Positions 41,924 to 51,809 of a stretch of 64,000 nt of DNA are shown here, piece after piece; the stretch's first letter is position 1; the number at the start of each line of letters is the position of its first letter. Both the position numbers and the translations under genes were made by a program. Origin of the DNA: Burkholderiales bacterium (lineage in GTDB: Bacteria > Pseudomonadota > Gammaproteobacteria > Burkholderiales > Burkholderiaceae_C); the NCBI GenBank assembly GCA_028872015.1, contig JAGWLO010000010.1, positions 1-64,000 on the forward strand, read 5' to 3'. Under the pieces are notes generated by a model that saw only the letters and a list, made by a program, of their open reading frames with translations, did not search any database and was not told the DNA's origin.

Positions 41924-44900
41924 ATGCCTGCCGCCCGCCTGCCCCACCCGTACCGCCCCGAGGCCGACGCCGCCGCGGCCGCGCTGGCCGCCTTGGGCGG
42001 CACGCTCGACTGGCCCGCCGTGCTCGCCCGTGCCCGGCCCTGGATCGCCGCCGTGCGCGCACGGCCGGCGCCCTTCTGGGCCCTGGAGTCGCTGCTGCGC
42101 GAGTACCCCATCTCGAGCAGCGAAGGCCTGGCCCTGATGCGGCTGGCCGAGGCGCTGCTGCGCGTGCCCGACGCCGAGACTGCCATCGCGCTCACCGCCG
42201 ACCAGCTCGGGCGCGCCGATTTCGAGGCCGACGAGGGCGCATCCGCCGGCCCGCACCGCCGGCTGGCCCAGCTCTCGGCCAGCGCCATCGCGCTGTCCAA
42301 GCGCTTCCTGCCCGAGTCGGCGGGCCCGGGCGACAGCCCGCCCGGCCTGCTGCAGCGCCTGGGCGCACGCACCGTGGTGGCGGCCACCGTGCGCGCGATC
42401 CAGCTGCTGGGGCGTCAGTTCGTGCTCGGCCGCACGATCGCCGAGGCGCAGGCCGCGGCCGACGCCGCGCGCCGCGGCAGCGCGGCGCTGCGCTACAGCT
42501 ACGACATGCTGGGCGAAGGCGCGCGCACCGAGCGCGACGCGCAGCGCTACCTGGCGAGTTACGCTGACGCCCTCGCGGCCATCGCCGCTGCCGCGCCGGC
42601 CGCGCTGCGGGCGCAGGACGACGGCCCGCGCCGCTGCGACGGCATCTCAATCAAGCTCAGCGCGCTGTACGCGCGCTACGAAGAGGCGCAGCGCGAGCGC
42701 GTCTTCGCGGAGCTGCTGCCGCGCGTGCAGGCCCTGGTCGACCAGGCCGCGCAGGCCAACCTCAACCTCACCATCGATGCCGAGGAAAGCGACCGGCTCG
42801 AGCTGTCGCTGGCGCTGTTCGAGGCGCTGGCCTCGCACATCGCCGCCCGGCATCCGCGCTGGCAGGGCTTCGGCCTGGCGGTGCAGGCGTACCAGACGCG
42901 GGCGCTGGCGGTGGTGGACGAGGTGGCGCGCATCGCCGCCGCCCACGGCCTGCGCTTCATGGTGCGGCTGGTGAAGGGCGCGTACTGGGACGGCGAGATC
43001 AAGCGCGCGCAGGAGGCCGGCCTGCCCGGCTACCCGGTGTACACGCACAAGGCCCACACCGACCTGTCCTACCTGGCCTGCGCGGCGCGGCTGCTGGGCC
43101 ACCGCGAGCGGCTCTATGCCCAGTTCGCCACCCACAACGCCGGCACCCTGGCGGCCCTCCTGCAGCTGGCGCAGGCGGTGGGCGCCGAGGGCAGCTTCGA
43201 GCTGCAGCGCCTGCACGGCATGGGCGAAGGCGTGTACCGCGAGGTGCTGGCCGATGCGGCGACGGCGGGCGTGCCCTGCCGCGTCTACGCCCCGGTGGGC
43301 GAGCACCGCGACCTGCTCGCCTACCTGGTGCGCCGGCTGCTGGAGAACGGCGCCAACTCGTCGTTCGTGCACCAGCTGGCCGACGAGACGGTGGATGCCG
43401 AGGCCCTGCTCGCGTCGCCGCTGGCCGTGGCCACGGCGCCGGCGCTGGCGCTGCCGCCGGCGCTGTACGGGCCGCAGCGCGCCAACTCGATCGGTGCCGA
43501 TCTGGCCTGCGCCGAGATGCGGGCCCCGCTGCAGGCGGCGGTGGCCGCCACGCGCCTCCAGGCCGTGCCGCTGGCCGACGCGGCCGAGGCCGGCGCCGCG
43601 ATGGCGCGCCTGCAGGCCGGCTTCGAGGCCTGGGCCGCGCGGCCCCTGGCCGAGCGCGCCGCCGTGCTGCGCCGGGCCGCCGATGCGCTGCAACAGCGCC
43701 TGCCCGAGTTCTGCGGCCTGCTCGTGAAGGAGGCCCACAAGACCCTGGGCGACGCCGTGGCCGAGGTGCGCGAGGCGATCGACTTCTGCCGCTACTACGC
43801 CGCCCAGGCCGAACTGCGGCTGGCCGACCAGACCCTGCCCGGGCCCACCGGCGAGAGCAACGTGCTGCGCCTGCGCGGCCGCGGCGTCTTCGTCTGCATC
43901 AGCCCGTGGAACTTTCCGCTGGCCATCTTCGCCGGCCAGGTGGTGGCGGCGCTGGTGGCGGGCAACGCCGTGGCCGCCAAGCCGGCCGAGCAGACGCCGC
44001 TGGTGGCGTTGCGCTTCGTGGCGCTGCTGCTCGAGGCCGGCGTGCCGGCCGATGCGCTGCAATGCCTGCACGGCCCGGGCGAGACCGTGGGTGCGGCCCT
44101 GGTGGCCGACGCGCGCACGGCCGGCGTGTGCTTCACCGGCAGCACGCAGGTGGCCCGGCTCATCCACCGCGCGCTGGCGGCCAAGGACGGCCCCATCGTG
44201 CCGCTGATCGCCGAGACCGGCGGCCTGAACGCGATGGTGGTGGACAGCAGCGCGCTGCCCGAGCAGGTGGTGGACGCGGTGGTGCAAAGCGCCTTCCGCA
44301 GCGCCGGCCAGCGCTGCTCGGCGCTGCGCCTGCTGTGCGTGCACGAGGCGGTGGCCGACGGCCTGGTGGAGATGCTGCAGGGCGCGCTGGCCCTGTGGCG
44401 CCTGGGCGACCCGGCCGAGCTGGCCACCGACGTCGGGCCCGTGATCGACGACGCGGCCTGCGCTGCCCTCGAGCGCCAGGTGCAGCGTCTGCGCCGCCAG
44501 GCGCGGCTGCTGGGCGAGGCGCCGTTGCCGGCCGGCCCCGCGGTGCCGCGCCTGGTGGCGCCGATCGCGTTCGAGATCGGCCGCATCGACGAGCTGCGCG
44601 AGGAGATCTTCGGCCCCGTGCTGCACGTCGTGCGCTGGGGTCCGGGCCAGCGCGGCGAGGGCGCGGCGCACGATGTGGCCGCGGTGGTGCAGCAGATCAA
44701 TGCGCTGGGCTACGGCCTGACCCTGGGCGTGCACACGCGCATCGACAGCCGCGCGCGCCGCATCGCCGAGGCCGCGCGCGTGGGCAACGTCTACGTCAAC
44801 CGCAACATGATCGGCGCCGTAGTCGGCGTGCAGCCTTTCGGCGGCGAGGGCCTCAGCGGCACCGGCCCGAAGGCCGGCGGGCCGCACTACCTGCTGCGCC

Positions 44901-44992
44901 TGTGCACCGAGCAGACGCTGACCATCAACACCGCGGCGGCCGGCGGCAACGCCGAGCTGCTGGCCGAGTTCGGCCTGCCTGCGGGGCGCTAG
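41924..44992 (+). CDS. putA: Bifunctional proline dehydrogenase / L-glutamate-gamma-semialdehyde dehydrogenase PutA
   Basis: 1022 residues. The N-terminal half is the FAD proline dehydrogenase barrel (ISIKLSALYARYEEAQRERV, NLTIDAEESDRLELSLALFE, LVKGAYWDGEIKRAQEAG, FATHNAGTLAALLQLA). The C-terminal half is an aldehyde dehydrogenase with Glu in PLIAETGGLNAM and catalytic Cys in FRSAGQRCSALRLLCVHEA. It oxidises proline to glutamate. The length and the absence of a ribbon-helix-helix N-terminus make it a short type-A PutA without autorepressor function. An Lrp-type regulator is divergent. The stop shares CTAG with the convergent thioredoxin-like gene. Confidence 0.96.
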   Translation: MPAARLPHPYRPEADAAAAALAALGGTLDWPAVLARARPWIAAVRARPAPFWALESLLREYPISSSEGLALMRLAEALLRVPDAETAIALTADQLGRADFEADEGASAGPHRRLAQLSASAIALSKRFLPESAGPGDSPPGLLQRLGARTVVAATVRAIQLLGRQFVLGRTIAEAQAAADAARRGSAALRYSYDMLGEGARTERDAQRYLASYADALAAIAAAAPAALRAQDDGPRRCDGISIKLSALYARYEEAQRERVFAELLPRVQALVDQAAQANLNLTIDAEESDRLELSLALFEALASHIAARHPRWQGFGLAVQAYQTRALAVVDEVARIAAAHGLRFMVRLVKGAYWDGEIKRAQEAGLPGYPVYTHKAHTDLSYLACAARLLGHRERLYAQFATHNAGTLAALLQLAQAVGAEGSFELQRLHGMGEGVYREVLADAATAGVPCRVYAPVGEHRDLLAYLVRRLLENGANSSFVHQLADETVDAEALLASPLAVATAPALALPPALYGPQRANSIGADLACAEMRAPLQAAVAATRLQAVPLADAAEAGAAMARLQAGFEAWAARPLAERAAVLRRAADALQQRLPEFCGLLVKEAHKTLGDAVAEVREAIDFCRYYAAQAELRLADQTLPGPTGESNVLRLRGRGVFVCISPWNFPLAIFAGQVVAALVAGNAVAAKPAEQTPLVALRFVALLLEAGVPADALQCLHGPGETVGAALVADARTAGVCFTGSTQVARLIHRALAAKDGPIVPLIAETGGLNAMVVDSSALPEQVVDAVVQSAFRSAGQRCSALRLLCVHEAVADGLVEMLQGALALWRLGDPAELATDVGPVIDDAACAALERQVQRLRRQARLLGEAPLPAGPAVPRLVAPIAFEIGRIDELREEIFGPVLHVVRWGPGQRGEGAAHDVAAVVQQINALGYGLTLGVHTRIDSRARRIAEAARVGNVYVNRNMIGAVVGVQPFGGEGLSGTGPKAGGPHYLLRLCTEQTLTINTAAAGGNAELLAEFGLPAGR

Positions 44993-45852
44993 TTCAGGTA
45001 CATGCCCAGGTAGCGGCGGCCGCGGCTGACGGCTTCGGCGTCGGGGCAGACGTCGAACCAGGCCACCAGCTGCTGCCGTGCCTTCTCGCGCCACTCGGCC
45101 TTGTCGCGCAGCACGGTGTCCAGCAGCTGCTCGAAGGCGGCCGGCCATCGGCCGTCGTGCGCCAGCAGCGCGGCCAGGCCGAAGCGGGCCTCGAAATCCC
45201 TGGGGTTGGCGGCCACGCGCGCGGCCAGGGCCACCGGGTCACCCTCGGGGCGGTGTGCGGCGAGCTCGATGCGGCCCATCAGCGCCGCGTAGCGGTGCCC
45301 CATCGCCTCGCCCGGCAGGCCTTCCAGCAGCGCCTGCGCCGGGGCATGCTCGCCGCGCCCGATCAGGCGCTCGGCCAGGTCGAGCGTGGCCTCGACGTGG
45401 CCGGGCTCGATGGACAGCGCTTCGTGCAGCAGCGGCAGCGCCTCGTCGTCGCCGAGCTCGGCGGCCTCGGCGCGCAGGGCCTCCACCGGCGAGGCCGGCT
45501 CGGTCAGGTGGCGGTCGAGGAATTCGCGCACCTTGCCTTCGGGCAGCGCGCCCAGGAACTGGTCCACCGGCTGGCCGCCGATGAACAGCATCACCAGCGG
45601 AATGCTGCGGATCTGCAGCGCCGCCGACAGGTTGGGCGCCTGGTCGGTGTCGAGCTTGGCGAGCACGAAGCGCCCGTCGTAGGCCGCCGCCAGCTTCTCG
45701 AGCACCGGCCCGAGCGAGCGGCAGGGCCCGCACCACGGGGCCCAGCAATCCAGCAGCACCGGCACCTGGAGCGAGCGCTCCAGCACGGCCGACTCGAAGT
45801 CGGCCTCGGTGACGTCGAAGCTGAACGGGCCGTTCACGGCAGCGGCGGCCAC
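44989..45852 (-). CDS. Thioredoxin-TPR chaperone CnoX (YbbN)-like
   Basis: 287 residues: an N-terminal thioredoxin domain with an intact WCGPC motif (Cys41, Cys44; VPVLLDCWAPWCGPCRSLGP) and cis-Pro in IRSIPLVMLFIGG. A helical TPR-like C-terminal half follows (LLHEALSIEPGHVEATLDLA, LAARVAANPRDFEARFGLAA). The order and length are those of YbbN/CnoX, which holds folding clients for GroEL under oxidative stress. E. coli CnoX lacks one cysteine, whereas this protein keeps both and should be redox-active. The start is GTG at 45852. Confidence 0.92.
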   Translation of the reverse strand: MAAAAVNGPFSFDVTEADFESAVLERSLQVPVLLDCWAPWCGPCRSLGPVLEKLAAAYDGRFVLAKLDTDQAPNLSAALQIRSIPLVMLFIGGQPVDQFLGALPEGKVREFLDRHLTEPASPVEALRAEAAELGDDEALPLLHEALSIEPGHVEATLDLAERLIGRGEHAPAQALLEGLPGEAMGHRYAALMGRIELAAHRPEGDPVALAARVAANPRDFEARFGLAALLAHDGRWPAAFEQLLDTVLRDKAEWREKARQQLVAWFDVCPDAEAVSRGRRYLGMYLN

Positions 45853-45858
45853 GGCGCC

Positions 45859-47193
45859 TTACTGCGGCCGCTCGTTGCGCAGCGTGCCCAGCGGCGTCGT
45901 CTTGCCCGAGAGCACGAACAGCGTGTAGACGCCCTGGCCCAGCAGCGGATCGCCGTTGGTGCGGCTGGTCAGGTAGACCGGGGTCGATTGCGAGGCCGAG
46001 TCGACCTCGATCACGGCGCCCGTGGCGTTGCTGGCCACGTTGGTGTAGGGCGCGGCCTGGCCGGCGGCGATGTTCTGCGAGCCCGAGACCACGCCGTAGT
46101 CGACCAGCATCGTGACCGGGGACAGGCTGGCGACGCCGTTGACGACGCGGATCTTGGTCTGCGCGGTGCTCACCGGCAGCCGGTTGTCGTCGGTGATCGT
46201 GGTCAGCTGCGGCGTGCTGCCGCCCCAGGCCAGCAGCGTGTAGTCGCCGCCGGCGGCCAGCGGCAGGGTGCCGGTGAAGGTGGGATTGCCGTTGACCAGC
46301 ACCCGCAGCGTCGGGTCGCCGCCGGCGGCGCTGCTGGCCGGAACCAGCGTGTAGGCGCCCACGGCCGGCGACGACAGGCCGCTGGCCACCAGCGTGCCGC
46401 CCACGTTGGCCGACACCAGGCCGGCGTTGTCCACGCTGGCCACCAAGCGCACGCGGGCCTGGGTGTTGGCCATGGCCGTGCTGCTGCCCTGCTCGACGAC
46501 CATGGTGCCGTTGACCAGTGCGCCGCCCGTGCCCGCGGTGAGCACGATGGTCTCGTACTGCGCGGCCGTGAACGTGACCGAGGGGATGTCGAGCCGGACG
46601 TCGGCGGGGTTGCCCTTGCCGGTGACGCGCAGCTCGTAGGTGCCGGCCGGGATCTCGCGGAAGCCCGACAGCGAGCCGCTGGTCAGCGCGCCCTGCGTGG
46701 GCGTGCTGACCGTGAGGTCGGCGCCGGGGGTCGTGAGATACACGTCCAGGGTGCCGGTGGTGCTGGTGGCATTGAACATGCGCACCCGCGTGTTGCCGGC
46801 GCCGATCTGGGTGGTGTCGTCGTCCTCGGGCAGCGTGGTCACGTGCAGCGAGGCCTGCGGGCCCCACACCACGGCCGTGTAGTGGGCGCCGCCCGACAGC
46901 GTGTAGCTGCCGGTGAACAGCGCCGCGCTGTTGCCGGCGCTGTTGACGTTGAGGGTGTAGGTGTTGGCCGAGACCGAGGCGTAGGACGACAGCGCGCCCG
47001 GCGTCAGGCTGCTGAAGAGCTTCTGCGTGCCGCTGAGGTAGACGTCGGCGCTGGCGAGGTCATCGGTGAGGTTGATGGCGCGGATCGAGCTCGAGCCGCC
47101 GCTGCCGCTGCCCTTGCCGCAGGCGGCCAGCGTGAGACAGGTGGCGACGGCGCCGAACAGGGCCAGCCGGCGCAGGAAAGAGGCAGAAGTCAT
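45859..47193 (-). CDS. DUF4397 lipoprotein (paralogue 2)
   Basis: 444 residues from ATG 47193, which has an AAGGA site 8 nt upstream. The lipoprotein signal is FLRRLALFGAVATCLTLAAC with lipidated Cys. A Gly/Ser linker and repeated DUF4397 domains follow (SIRAINLTDDLASADVYLSG, VRMFNATSTTGTLDVYLTTP, ARVRLVASVDNAGLVSANVG, IRVVNGVASLSPVTMLVDYG), each ending in a YTxxxWG-like strand. It shares architecture, the TQARVR repeats and an LIED/TITDDNxLP-type segment with the protein at 22687-24009. The product is extracytoplasmic, of unknown role. It is divergent from the response-regulator gene. Confidence 0.9.
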   Translation of the reverse strand: MTSASFLRRLALFGAVATCLTLAACGKGSGSGGSSSIRAINLTDDLASADVYLSGTQKLFSSLTPGALSSYASVSANTYTLNVNSAGNSAALFTGSYTLSGGAHYTAVVWGPQASLHVTTLPEDDDTTQIGAGNTRVRMFNATSTTGTLDVYLTTPGADLTVSTPTQGALTSGSLSGFREIPAGTYELRVTGKGNPADVRLDIPSVTFTAAQYETIVLTAGTGGALVNGTMVVEQGSSTAMANTQARVRLVASVDNAGLVSANVGGTLVASGLSSPAVGAYTLVPASSAAGGDPTLRVLVNGNPTFTGTLPLAAGGDYTLLAWGGSTPQLTTITDDNRLPVSTAQTKIRVVNGVASLSPVTMLVDYGVVSGSQNIAAGQAAPYTNVASNATGAVIEVDSASQSTPVYLTSRTNGDPLLGQGVYTLFVLSGKTTPLGTLRNERPQ

Positions 47194-47424
47194 CGAGGGG
47201 GTCCTTGGAGGGTGCCTGGTCAGGACGGGGATTGCAGCGCCACGATGGCCAGGCACGGTTTCCGTCCAACGCTGGATTATGACGCGCGGTGACCCTGGCC
47301 TTCCGTGTCGCAACCGCCCTGGCATGCGCCTGGGCGCTGGTAACGCGGCCGTCGTACCATGTCATTTCGCGTCGCATCTGGACATCGGCCAACCGGGCGG
47401 ACTGCACCCGCAGCCTCTTACGCT

Positions 47425-48153
47425 ATGCGCATGGAGACCAAACCGTATCACCTCTTCGTCGTCGAGGACGACCCGGCGATGCGCGACATGCTCAGCAGCT
47501 ACCTCGAGAAGCAGGGCATGGCCGTGACCAGCATGCCCAGCGCCGAGGACCTGATGCGCCGCATCCACCGGCTGCGGCCCGACCTGGTGATCCTGGACGT
47601 GTCGCTGCCGGGCGAGTCGGGCCTGCAGGCCTGCCAGCGCCTGCGCGCCGAGGGCGACCGCGTGCCGATCATCCTGCTGACCGCGCGCACCGAGGAGGTC
47701 GACCGCGTGCTCGGCCTGGAGATGGGCGCCGACGACTACCTGGGCAAGCCCTTCTCGGCGCGCGAACTGCTGGCGCGCATCCGCGCCGTGCTGCGCCGTG
47801 CCGGCAGCACACCGGGCCTGCCGGTGGCCTTCGACCGCGAAGTGCCGATCGGTCCCTACACCTTCGCCCCGGCCACGCGCAGCCTGCACGGCAGCGACGG
47901 TCAGGTGCGCGTGCTCAGCACGGTCGAGTACGCCATGCTCACCGAGCTGGTGACCAACCCCAACGTGGCGATCTCGCGCGAGCGGCTGCTGGCGGTCTCC
48001 CACACGCGGGCCGAGGCGCTGCTGACGCGCACGGTGGACGTGGCCGTGATGCGCCTGCGCCGCATCGTCGAGCCCGATGCCAGCACGCCGCGCTTCATCC
48101 AGACGGTGCGGGGGCACGGTTACATGTTCGTGCCCCATGCCCGGCCCGCCTAG
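47425..48153 (+). CDS. OmpR-family response regulator
   Basis: 242 residues. The receiver domain has the acidic pair in LFVVEDDPAMRDMLSSYLEK, the phosphoacceptor Asp in LVILDVSLPGESGLQ, Thr in ILLTARTEEVDRVLGLEMGA and Lys in DDYLGKPFSARELLARIRAV. The C-terminal winged helix ends in RIVEPDASTPRFIQTVRGHG. It begins at 47425 or at the next ATG (47431). The kinase gene follows with a 17-bp overlap. Resemblance is to the betaproteobacterial OmpR/EnvZ (RisA/RisS) group, which responds to osmotic or acid conditions, but the stimulus is not deducible. Confidence 0.93.
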   Translation: MRMETKPYHLFVVEDDPAMRDMLSSYLEKQGMAVTSMPSAEDLMRRIHRLRPDLVILDVSLPGESGLQACQRLRAEGDRVPIILLTARTEEVDRVLGLEMGADDYLGKPFSARELLARIRAVLRRAGSTPGLPVAFDREVPIGPYTFAPATRSLHGSDGQVRVLSTVEYAMLTELVTNPNVAISRERLLAVSHTRAEALLTRTVDVAVMRLRRIVEPDASTPRFIQTVRGHGYMFVPHARPA

Positions 48154-49459
48154 CCCGCAGACCCCCCCGCGCCGCGCCTGGTCGATGGTGCGCCGCCTCA
48201 CCGGCGGCGTGGCGCTGATCGCGCTGCTGTCGTTCGCCGCCCAGGCCGTGGTCATCAGCCTGTGGCTGCGGCCGGTGGCCGACGACGTGGCCAGCCTGGC
48301 CGCCGAACAGGCCGAGATGGCGCGCGCCGCGCTGGCCGCGGTGCCGCCCGCCTCGCGCCCGGCGCTGGCGGCGCAGATGTCGGCCGGGCGCGTGAGCGTG
48401 AGCGCCAGCGAGCCGCAGCGCGGCGAGTCCATCACCGCGCTGCCGGCCCCGCGCGAATACGAGCTGCAGACGCGCGAGATGGTGGGCCCGGACATCGATG
48501 TGCGCTTCGAGCCGCGGCCCGACAACAGCTTCGCCGCCGTGTTCAAGCTGCCGGTGGGCGGCCAGACCTGGTGGCTGACGCGCGAATACAGCCCGGCCGG
48601 CCGCGCCATCACGGGCACGCTGGGCGTGTGGCTGCTGCTGCTGGCCAGCGCCACCGTGGGCGCGCTGCTGATCTCGGTGCGCTTCATCGCCCGCCCGATC
48701 GGCCGCCTGGCCGAGCAGATCGGCCGCCAGCAGGGCCTGCTGCAGCCGCTGCCCGAGCGCAGCGACGCCAGCGTCGAGCTGCAGGCGCTGGTCCGCGCCT
48801 TCAACGAGCTGGCGCGCCAGGTCAGTGCCGCCAGTCAGGCGCGCCAGCAATTGCTGGCCGGCGTGTCGCACGACCTGCGCACGCCGCTGGCGCGGCTGCG
48901 GCTGCGAGCCGAGACCCAGTGCGAGCCCGTGGTGGCCGATGCGCTCACGGCTGACCTGCTCTCGCTGGAGCGCATCGTCGACCAGTTCCTGGCCTACGTG
49001 CAGGGTGACAGCGGCCCGGCGCTGGGCCTGCCCGAGCCGCTGGCCGACACCGTGCGCGACACGCTGCGGCGCTGCGTCGACGCCGGCCAGCCGGTGGTGG
49101 GGCAGATCGAGCCGGTGCCCTTGCCGGTGCCCGACCTGGCGGTGCAGCGGCTGCTGGTGAACCTGGTGGACAACGCGCTGGCCTACGGGGGCGCGCCGGT
49201 GGAGGTGACGCTGCGCCGCACCGCCGAGGGCGCCGAGCTGCGCGTCAGCGACCCCGGGCCCGGCATGTCGGCCGACGATTTCGAGCGCGCGCAGCAGCCC
49301 TTCGTGCGCCTGACCAGCAGCCGCAGCGAGCTCGGCCACTGCGGCCTGGGCCTGGCCATCGTGGCCCAGATCGCGCGCCAGCTCGGCGGCGCGCTGCGCG
49401 CCGAGCGCGACGAGCGCGGCCGCTTCGGCATCGTGCTGGCGCTGCCGCAGGCCGGCTGA
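48137..49459 (+). CDS. Sensor histidine kinase (EnvZ-like)
   Basis: 440 residues. A first membrane helix (about 21-44), a periplasmic loop of about 110 residues, a second helix (VWLLLLASATVGALLISVRF) and a HAMP domain precede the H box GVSHDLRTPLARLRLRAE. The ATPase domain has N box NLVDNALAYGG, G1 DPGPGMS and G2 GLGLAIV. The ATG at 48137 overlaps the response-regulator gene, so the pair is translationally coupled; an internal ATG at 48185 would remove the proline-rich N-terminus. Convergent with glutamate dehydrogenase (13-bp gap). Confidence 0.92.
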   Translation: MPGPPSPQTPPRRAWSMVRRLTGGVALIALLSFAAQAVVISLWLRPVADDVASLAAEQAEMARAALAAVPPASRPALAAQMSAGRVSVSASEPQRGESITALPAPREYELQTREMVGPDIDVRFEPRPDNSFAAVFKLPVGGQTWWLTREYSPAGRAITGTLGVWLLLLASATVGALLISVRFIARPIGRLAEQIGRQQGLLQPLPERSDASVELQALVRAFNELARQVSAASQARQQLLAGVSHDLRTPLARLRLRAETQCEPVVADALTADLLSLERIVDQFLAYVQGDSGPALGLPEPLADTVRDTLRRCVDAGQPVVGQIEPVPLPVPDLAVQRLLVNLVDNALAYGGAPVEVTLRRTAEGAELRVSDPGPGMSADDFERAQQPFVRLTSSRSELGHCGLGLAIVAQIARQLGGALRAERDERGRFGIVLALPQAG

Positions 49460-49472
49460 TCGAGGCGGCTGA

Positions 49473-50762
49473 TCAGGGGTACAGGCCGCGCTCCTCGCGC
49501 GCGGTCAGGATGCGCTCGCAGGCCACCGCGAAGGTGGCGGTGCGCAGCGTGATCCGGTGGCGGTCGGCGGTGTCCCAGATCTTCTTCAGCGCGCCGATCA
49601 TGATCTTGTCCAGGCGCACGTTGATCTCGTCCTCGGTCCAGAAGAAGCTGCTGAAGTCCTGCACCCACTCGAAGTAGCTCACCGTCACGCCGCCGGCATT
49701 GCAGATGACGTCGGGCACGACCAGGATGCCGCGCTCGGCCAGGATGTCGTCGGCACCCGGCAGCGTGGGGCCGTTGGCACCTTCCAGCACCAGCCGCGCC
49801 TGCAGCCGCCGCGCGCGCGCGGCCGTGATCTGGCCCTCCAGCGCCGCCGGCACCAGGATGTCGCAGCGCGTGTCCCAGAACGCCTCGGCCTGCAGCGGCT
49901 CGGCGCCCCGGAACCCGCCCACCCCGCCCGTCTCGCGCACATGGGCCGTCAGGTCGGCCATGTCGAAGCCTCGGTCGTTGACGATGCTGCCGGTGTGGTC
50001 CTGCGCGGCCACGATGAGGGCCCCCGCCTGGGCGAAGAGCTCGGCCGCCGCGGAGCCCACGTTGCCGAAGCCCTGCACCGCCACGCGGGCGCCGTTCAGG
50101 TCGAGGTTGAGCCGTCGCGCCGCCTCGCGCCCGGTGACGAAGACGCCGCGGCCGGTGGCCTTGACGCGGCCCAGCGAGCCGCCCAGGTGGATGGGCTTGC
50201 CGGTGACCACGCCGGTGGCCGTGGTGCCGGTGTTCATGCTGTAGGTGTCCATCATCCACGCCATGATCTGCGGGTTGGTGTTCACGTCCGGCGCCGGGAT
50301 GTCCTGCTGCGGCCCGATGATGATGCCGATCTCGCTCGTGTAGCGGCGCGTCATCCGCTCCAGTTCCTTGTTCGACAGCAGCTTCGGGTCGACGCGGATG
50401 CCGCCCTTGGCGCCGCCGTAGGGCAGGTTCACGGCCGCGTTCTTGATGCTCATCCAGGCCGCCAGCGCCATCACCTCTTCCAGCGTCACGTCGGGGTGGT
50501 AGCGCACGCCGCCCTTGCCCGGCCCCCGGCTCAGGTTGTGCTGCACGCGGTAGCCCTCGAAATGGGCCACGTTGCCGTTGTCGAGCTCGATCGGGATGTC
50601 CACGATCAGCGTGCGCTTGGGCCGCCGCAGCGTCTCGGCCCACTTCGCGAGGTGACCCAGGTAGGGCACGACGCGGTCGACCTGCATCAGGTAGGTGCCC
50701 CAGGGGCTGTCGGCGGTCGGGTGGACGAAGGACAGCGGCGAGGGTGACAAGGCAGAGTTCAT
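49473..50762 (-). CDS. Glutamate dehydrogenase
   Basis: 429 residues of the hexameric Glu/Leu/Phe/Val dehydrogenase family. The substrate motif [20 protein letters not shown], the catalytic Lys region [20 protein letters not shown] and [20 protein letters not shown] are followed by the NAD(P) domain with [20 protein letters not shown]. It interconverts glutamate and 2-oxoglutarate plus ammonia. ATG at 50762 has an AGGAAA site about 5 nt upstream. With putA and proC in the same window it links proline degradation to central carbon. Divergent from proC. Confidence 0.95.
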   Translation of the reverse strand: MNSALSPSPLSFVHPTADSPWGTYLMQVDRVVPYLGHLAKWAETLRRPKRTLIVDIPIELDNGNVAHFEGYRVQHNLSRGPGKGGVRYHPDVTLEEVMALAAWMSIKNAAVNLPYGGAKGGIRVDPKLLSNKELERMTRRYTSEIGIIIGPQQDIPAPDVNTNPQIMAWMMDTYSMNTGTTATGVVTGKPIHLGGSLGRVKATGRGVFVTGREAARRLNLDLNGARVAVQGFGNVGSAAAELFAQAGALIVAAQDHTGSIVNDRGFDMADLTAHVRETGGVGGFRGAEPLQAEAFWDTRCDILVPAALEGQITAARARRLQARLVLEGANGPTLPGADDILAERGILVVPDVICNAGGVTVSYFEWVQDFSSFFWTEDEINVRLDKIMIGALKKIWDTADRHRITLRTATFAVACERILTAREERGLYP

Positions 50763-50962
50763 TCGGTTTCCTGGTTGGTCTGGCGCCCGCGGCGCCCGGC
50801 CGGCTTCGTGGGCCGGCCGGGCCCGGTGATCCCCGGGCGGCGATCGGCACTGTAGGCGCCCGCCGGGCCTGCGGGTCACACGTGGCGATGCCGGCTTTGC
50901 ATGGGCGCTGCGCAGGCCAGGCATCGGCGGGTCCGCCGCAAGCCGCTGGCTACACTGCGCCG

Positions 50963-51778
50963 ATGGCAGCGGACCTCATCGCCTTCATCGGCGGCGGCAA
51001 CATGGCCTCGGCCCTCATCGGCGGCCTGCGCCGCGGCGGGCGCGCCGCGGCGGCGATCGCCGTCGTCGAGCCCGATGCCGCGCAGCGCGCGCGCCTGGCG
51101 CAGGCCTTCGGCGTGCAGGCGCAGGCTGCCGCCGATGCGCGGCTGGCCCGCGCCGGCACCGTGGTCTGGGCCGTCAAGCCGCAGTTCTTCGCCGCCGCCG
51201 CCGCGCCCTGCGCGCCCCACGTCGGCCACGCCCTGCAGGTCAGCGTGATGGCCGGCGTGCGCAGCGCCGCCATCGCGCGCGCCAGCGGCAGCGCCACCGT
51301 CGTGCGCAGCATGCCCAACACGCCGGCGCTGATCGGCCGCGGCATCGCCGGGCTGCACGCCAGCGCTGCCGTGGCGGCCGAACAGCGGGCCGAGGTCGAA
51401 GCCCTGTTCGCGCCCACCGGCGCCACGCTGTGGGTGGCGCGCGAGGACGACTTGGACGCCGTCACCGCCTTGTCGGGTTCGGGCCCGGCCTACGTGTTCT
51501 ACGTGCTCGAGGCGATGATGCAGGCCGCGGTCGAGATGGGCCTGAGCGCCGAGCAGGGCCGGCGGCTGGCGCTGGCCACCTTCGACGGCGCCACCGCCCT
51601 GGCCGCTGCCAGCCCCGAGCCGCCGCAGACCCTGCGCGCCCAGGTCACGTCCCCGGGCGGCACCACGCAGGCCGCCATCGCCTCGCTCGATGCCGACGGC
51701 GTGCGCGCCGCGTTCGTGCAGGCCCTGCGCGCGGCGCAGCAGCGCGCGCACGAGCTGGGCCGGTCGTTCGGCGGCTGA
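50963..51778 (+). CDS. proC: Pyrroline-5-carboxylate reductase
   Basis: 271 residues. The nucleotide motif is [40 protein letters not shown] and the C-terminal signature [20 protein letters not shown] plus [20 protein letters not shown] are diagnostic of ProC, which makes proline from pyrroline-5-carboxylate with NAD(P)H. ATG at 50963; the open frame upstream lacks family sequence. It lies between glutamate dehydrogenase (divergent) and ubiA (convergent, 31-bp gap). It opposes PutA in proline metabolism. Confidence 0.95.
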   Translation: MAADLIAFIGGGNMASALIGGLRRGGRAAAAIAVVEPDAAQRARLAQAFGVQAQAAADARLARAGTVVWAVKPQFFAAAAAPCAPHVGHALQVSVMAGVRSAAIARASGSATVVRSMPNTPALIGRGIAGLHASAAVAAEQRAEVEALFAPTGATLWVAREDDLDAVTALSGSGPAYVFYVLEAMMQAAVEMGLSAEQGRRLALATFDGATALAAASPEPPQTLRAQVTSPGGTTQAAIASLDADGVRAAFVQALRAAQQRAHELGRSFGG

Positions 51779-51809
51779 ACGGGTGGGTCGGGCCGAGCCG
51801 GCCGCGCGC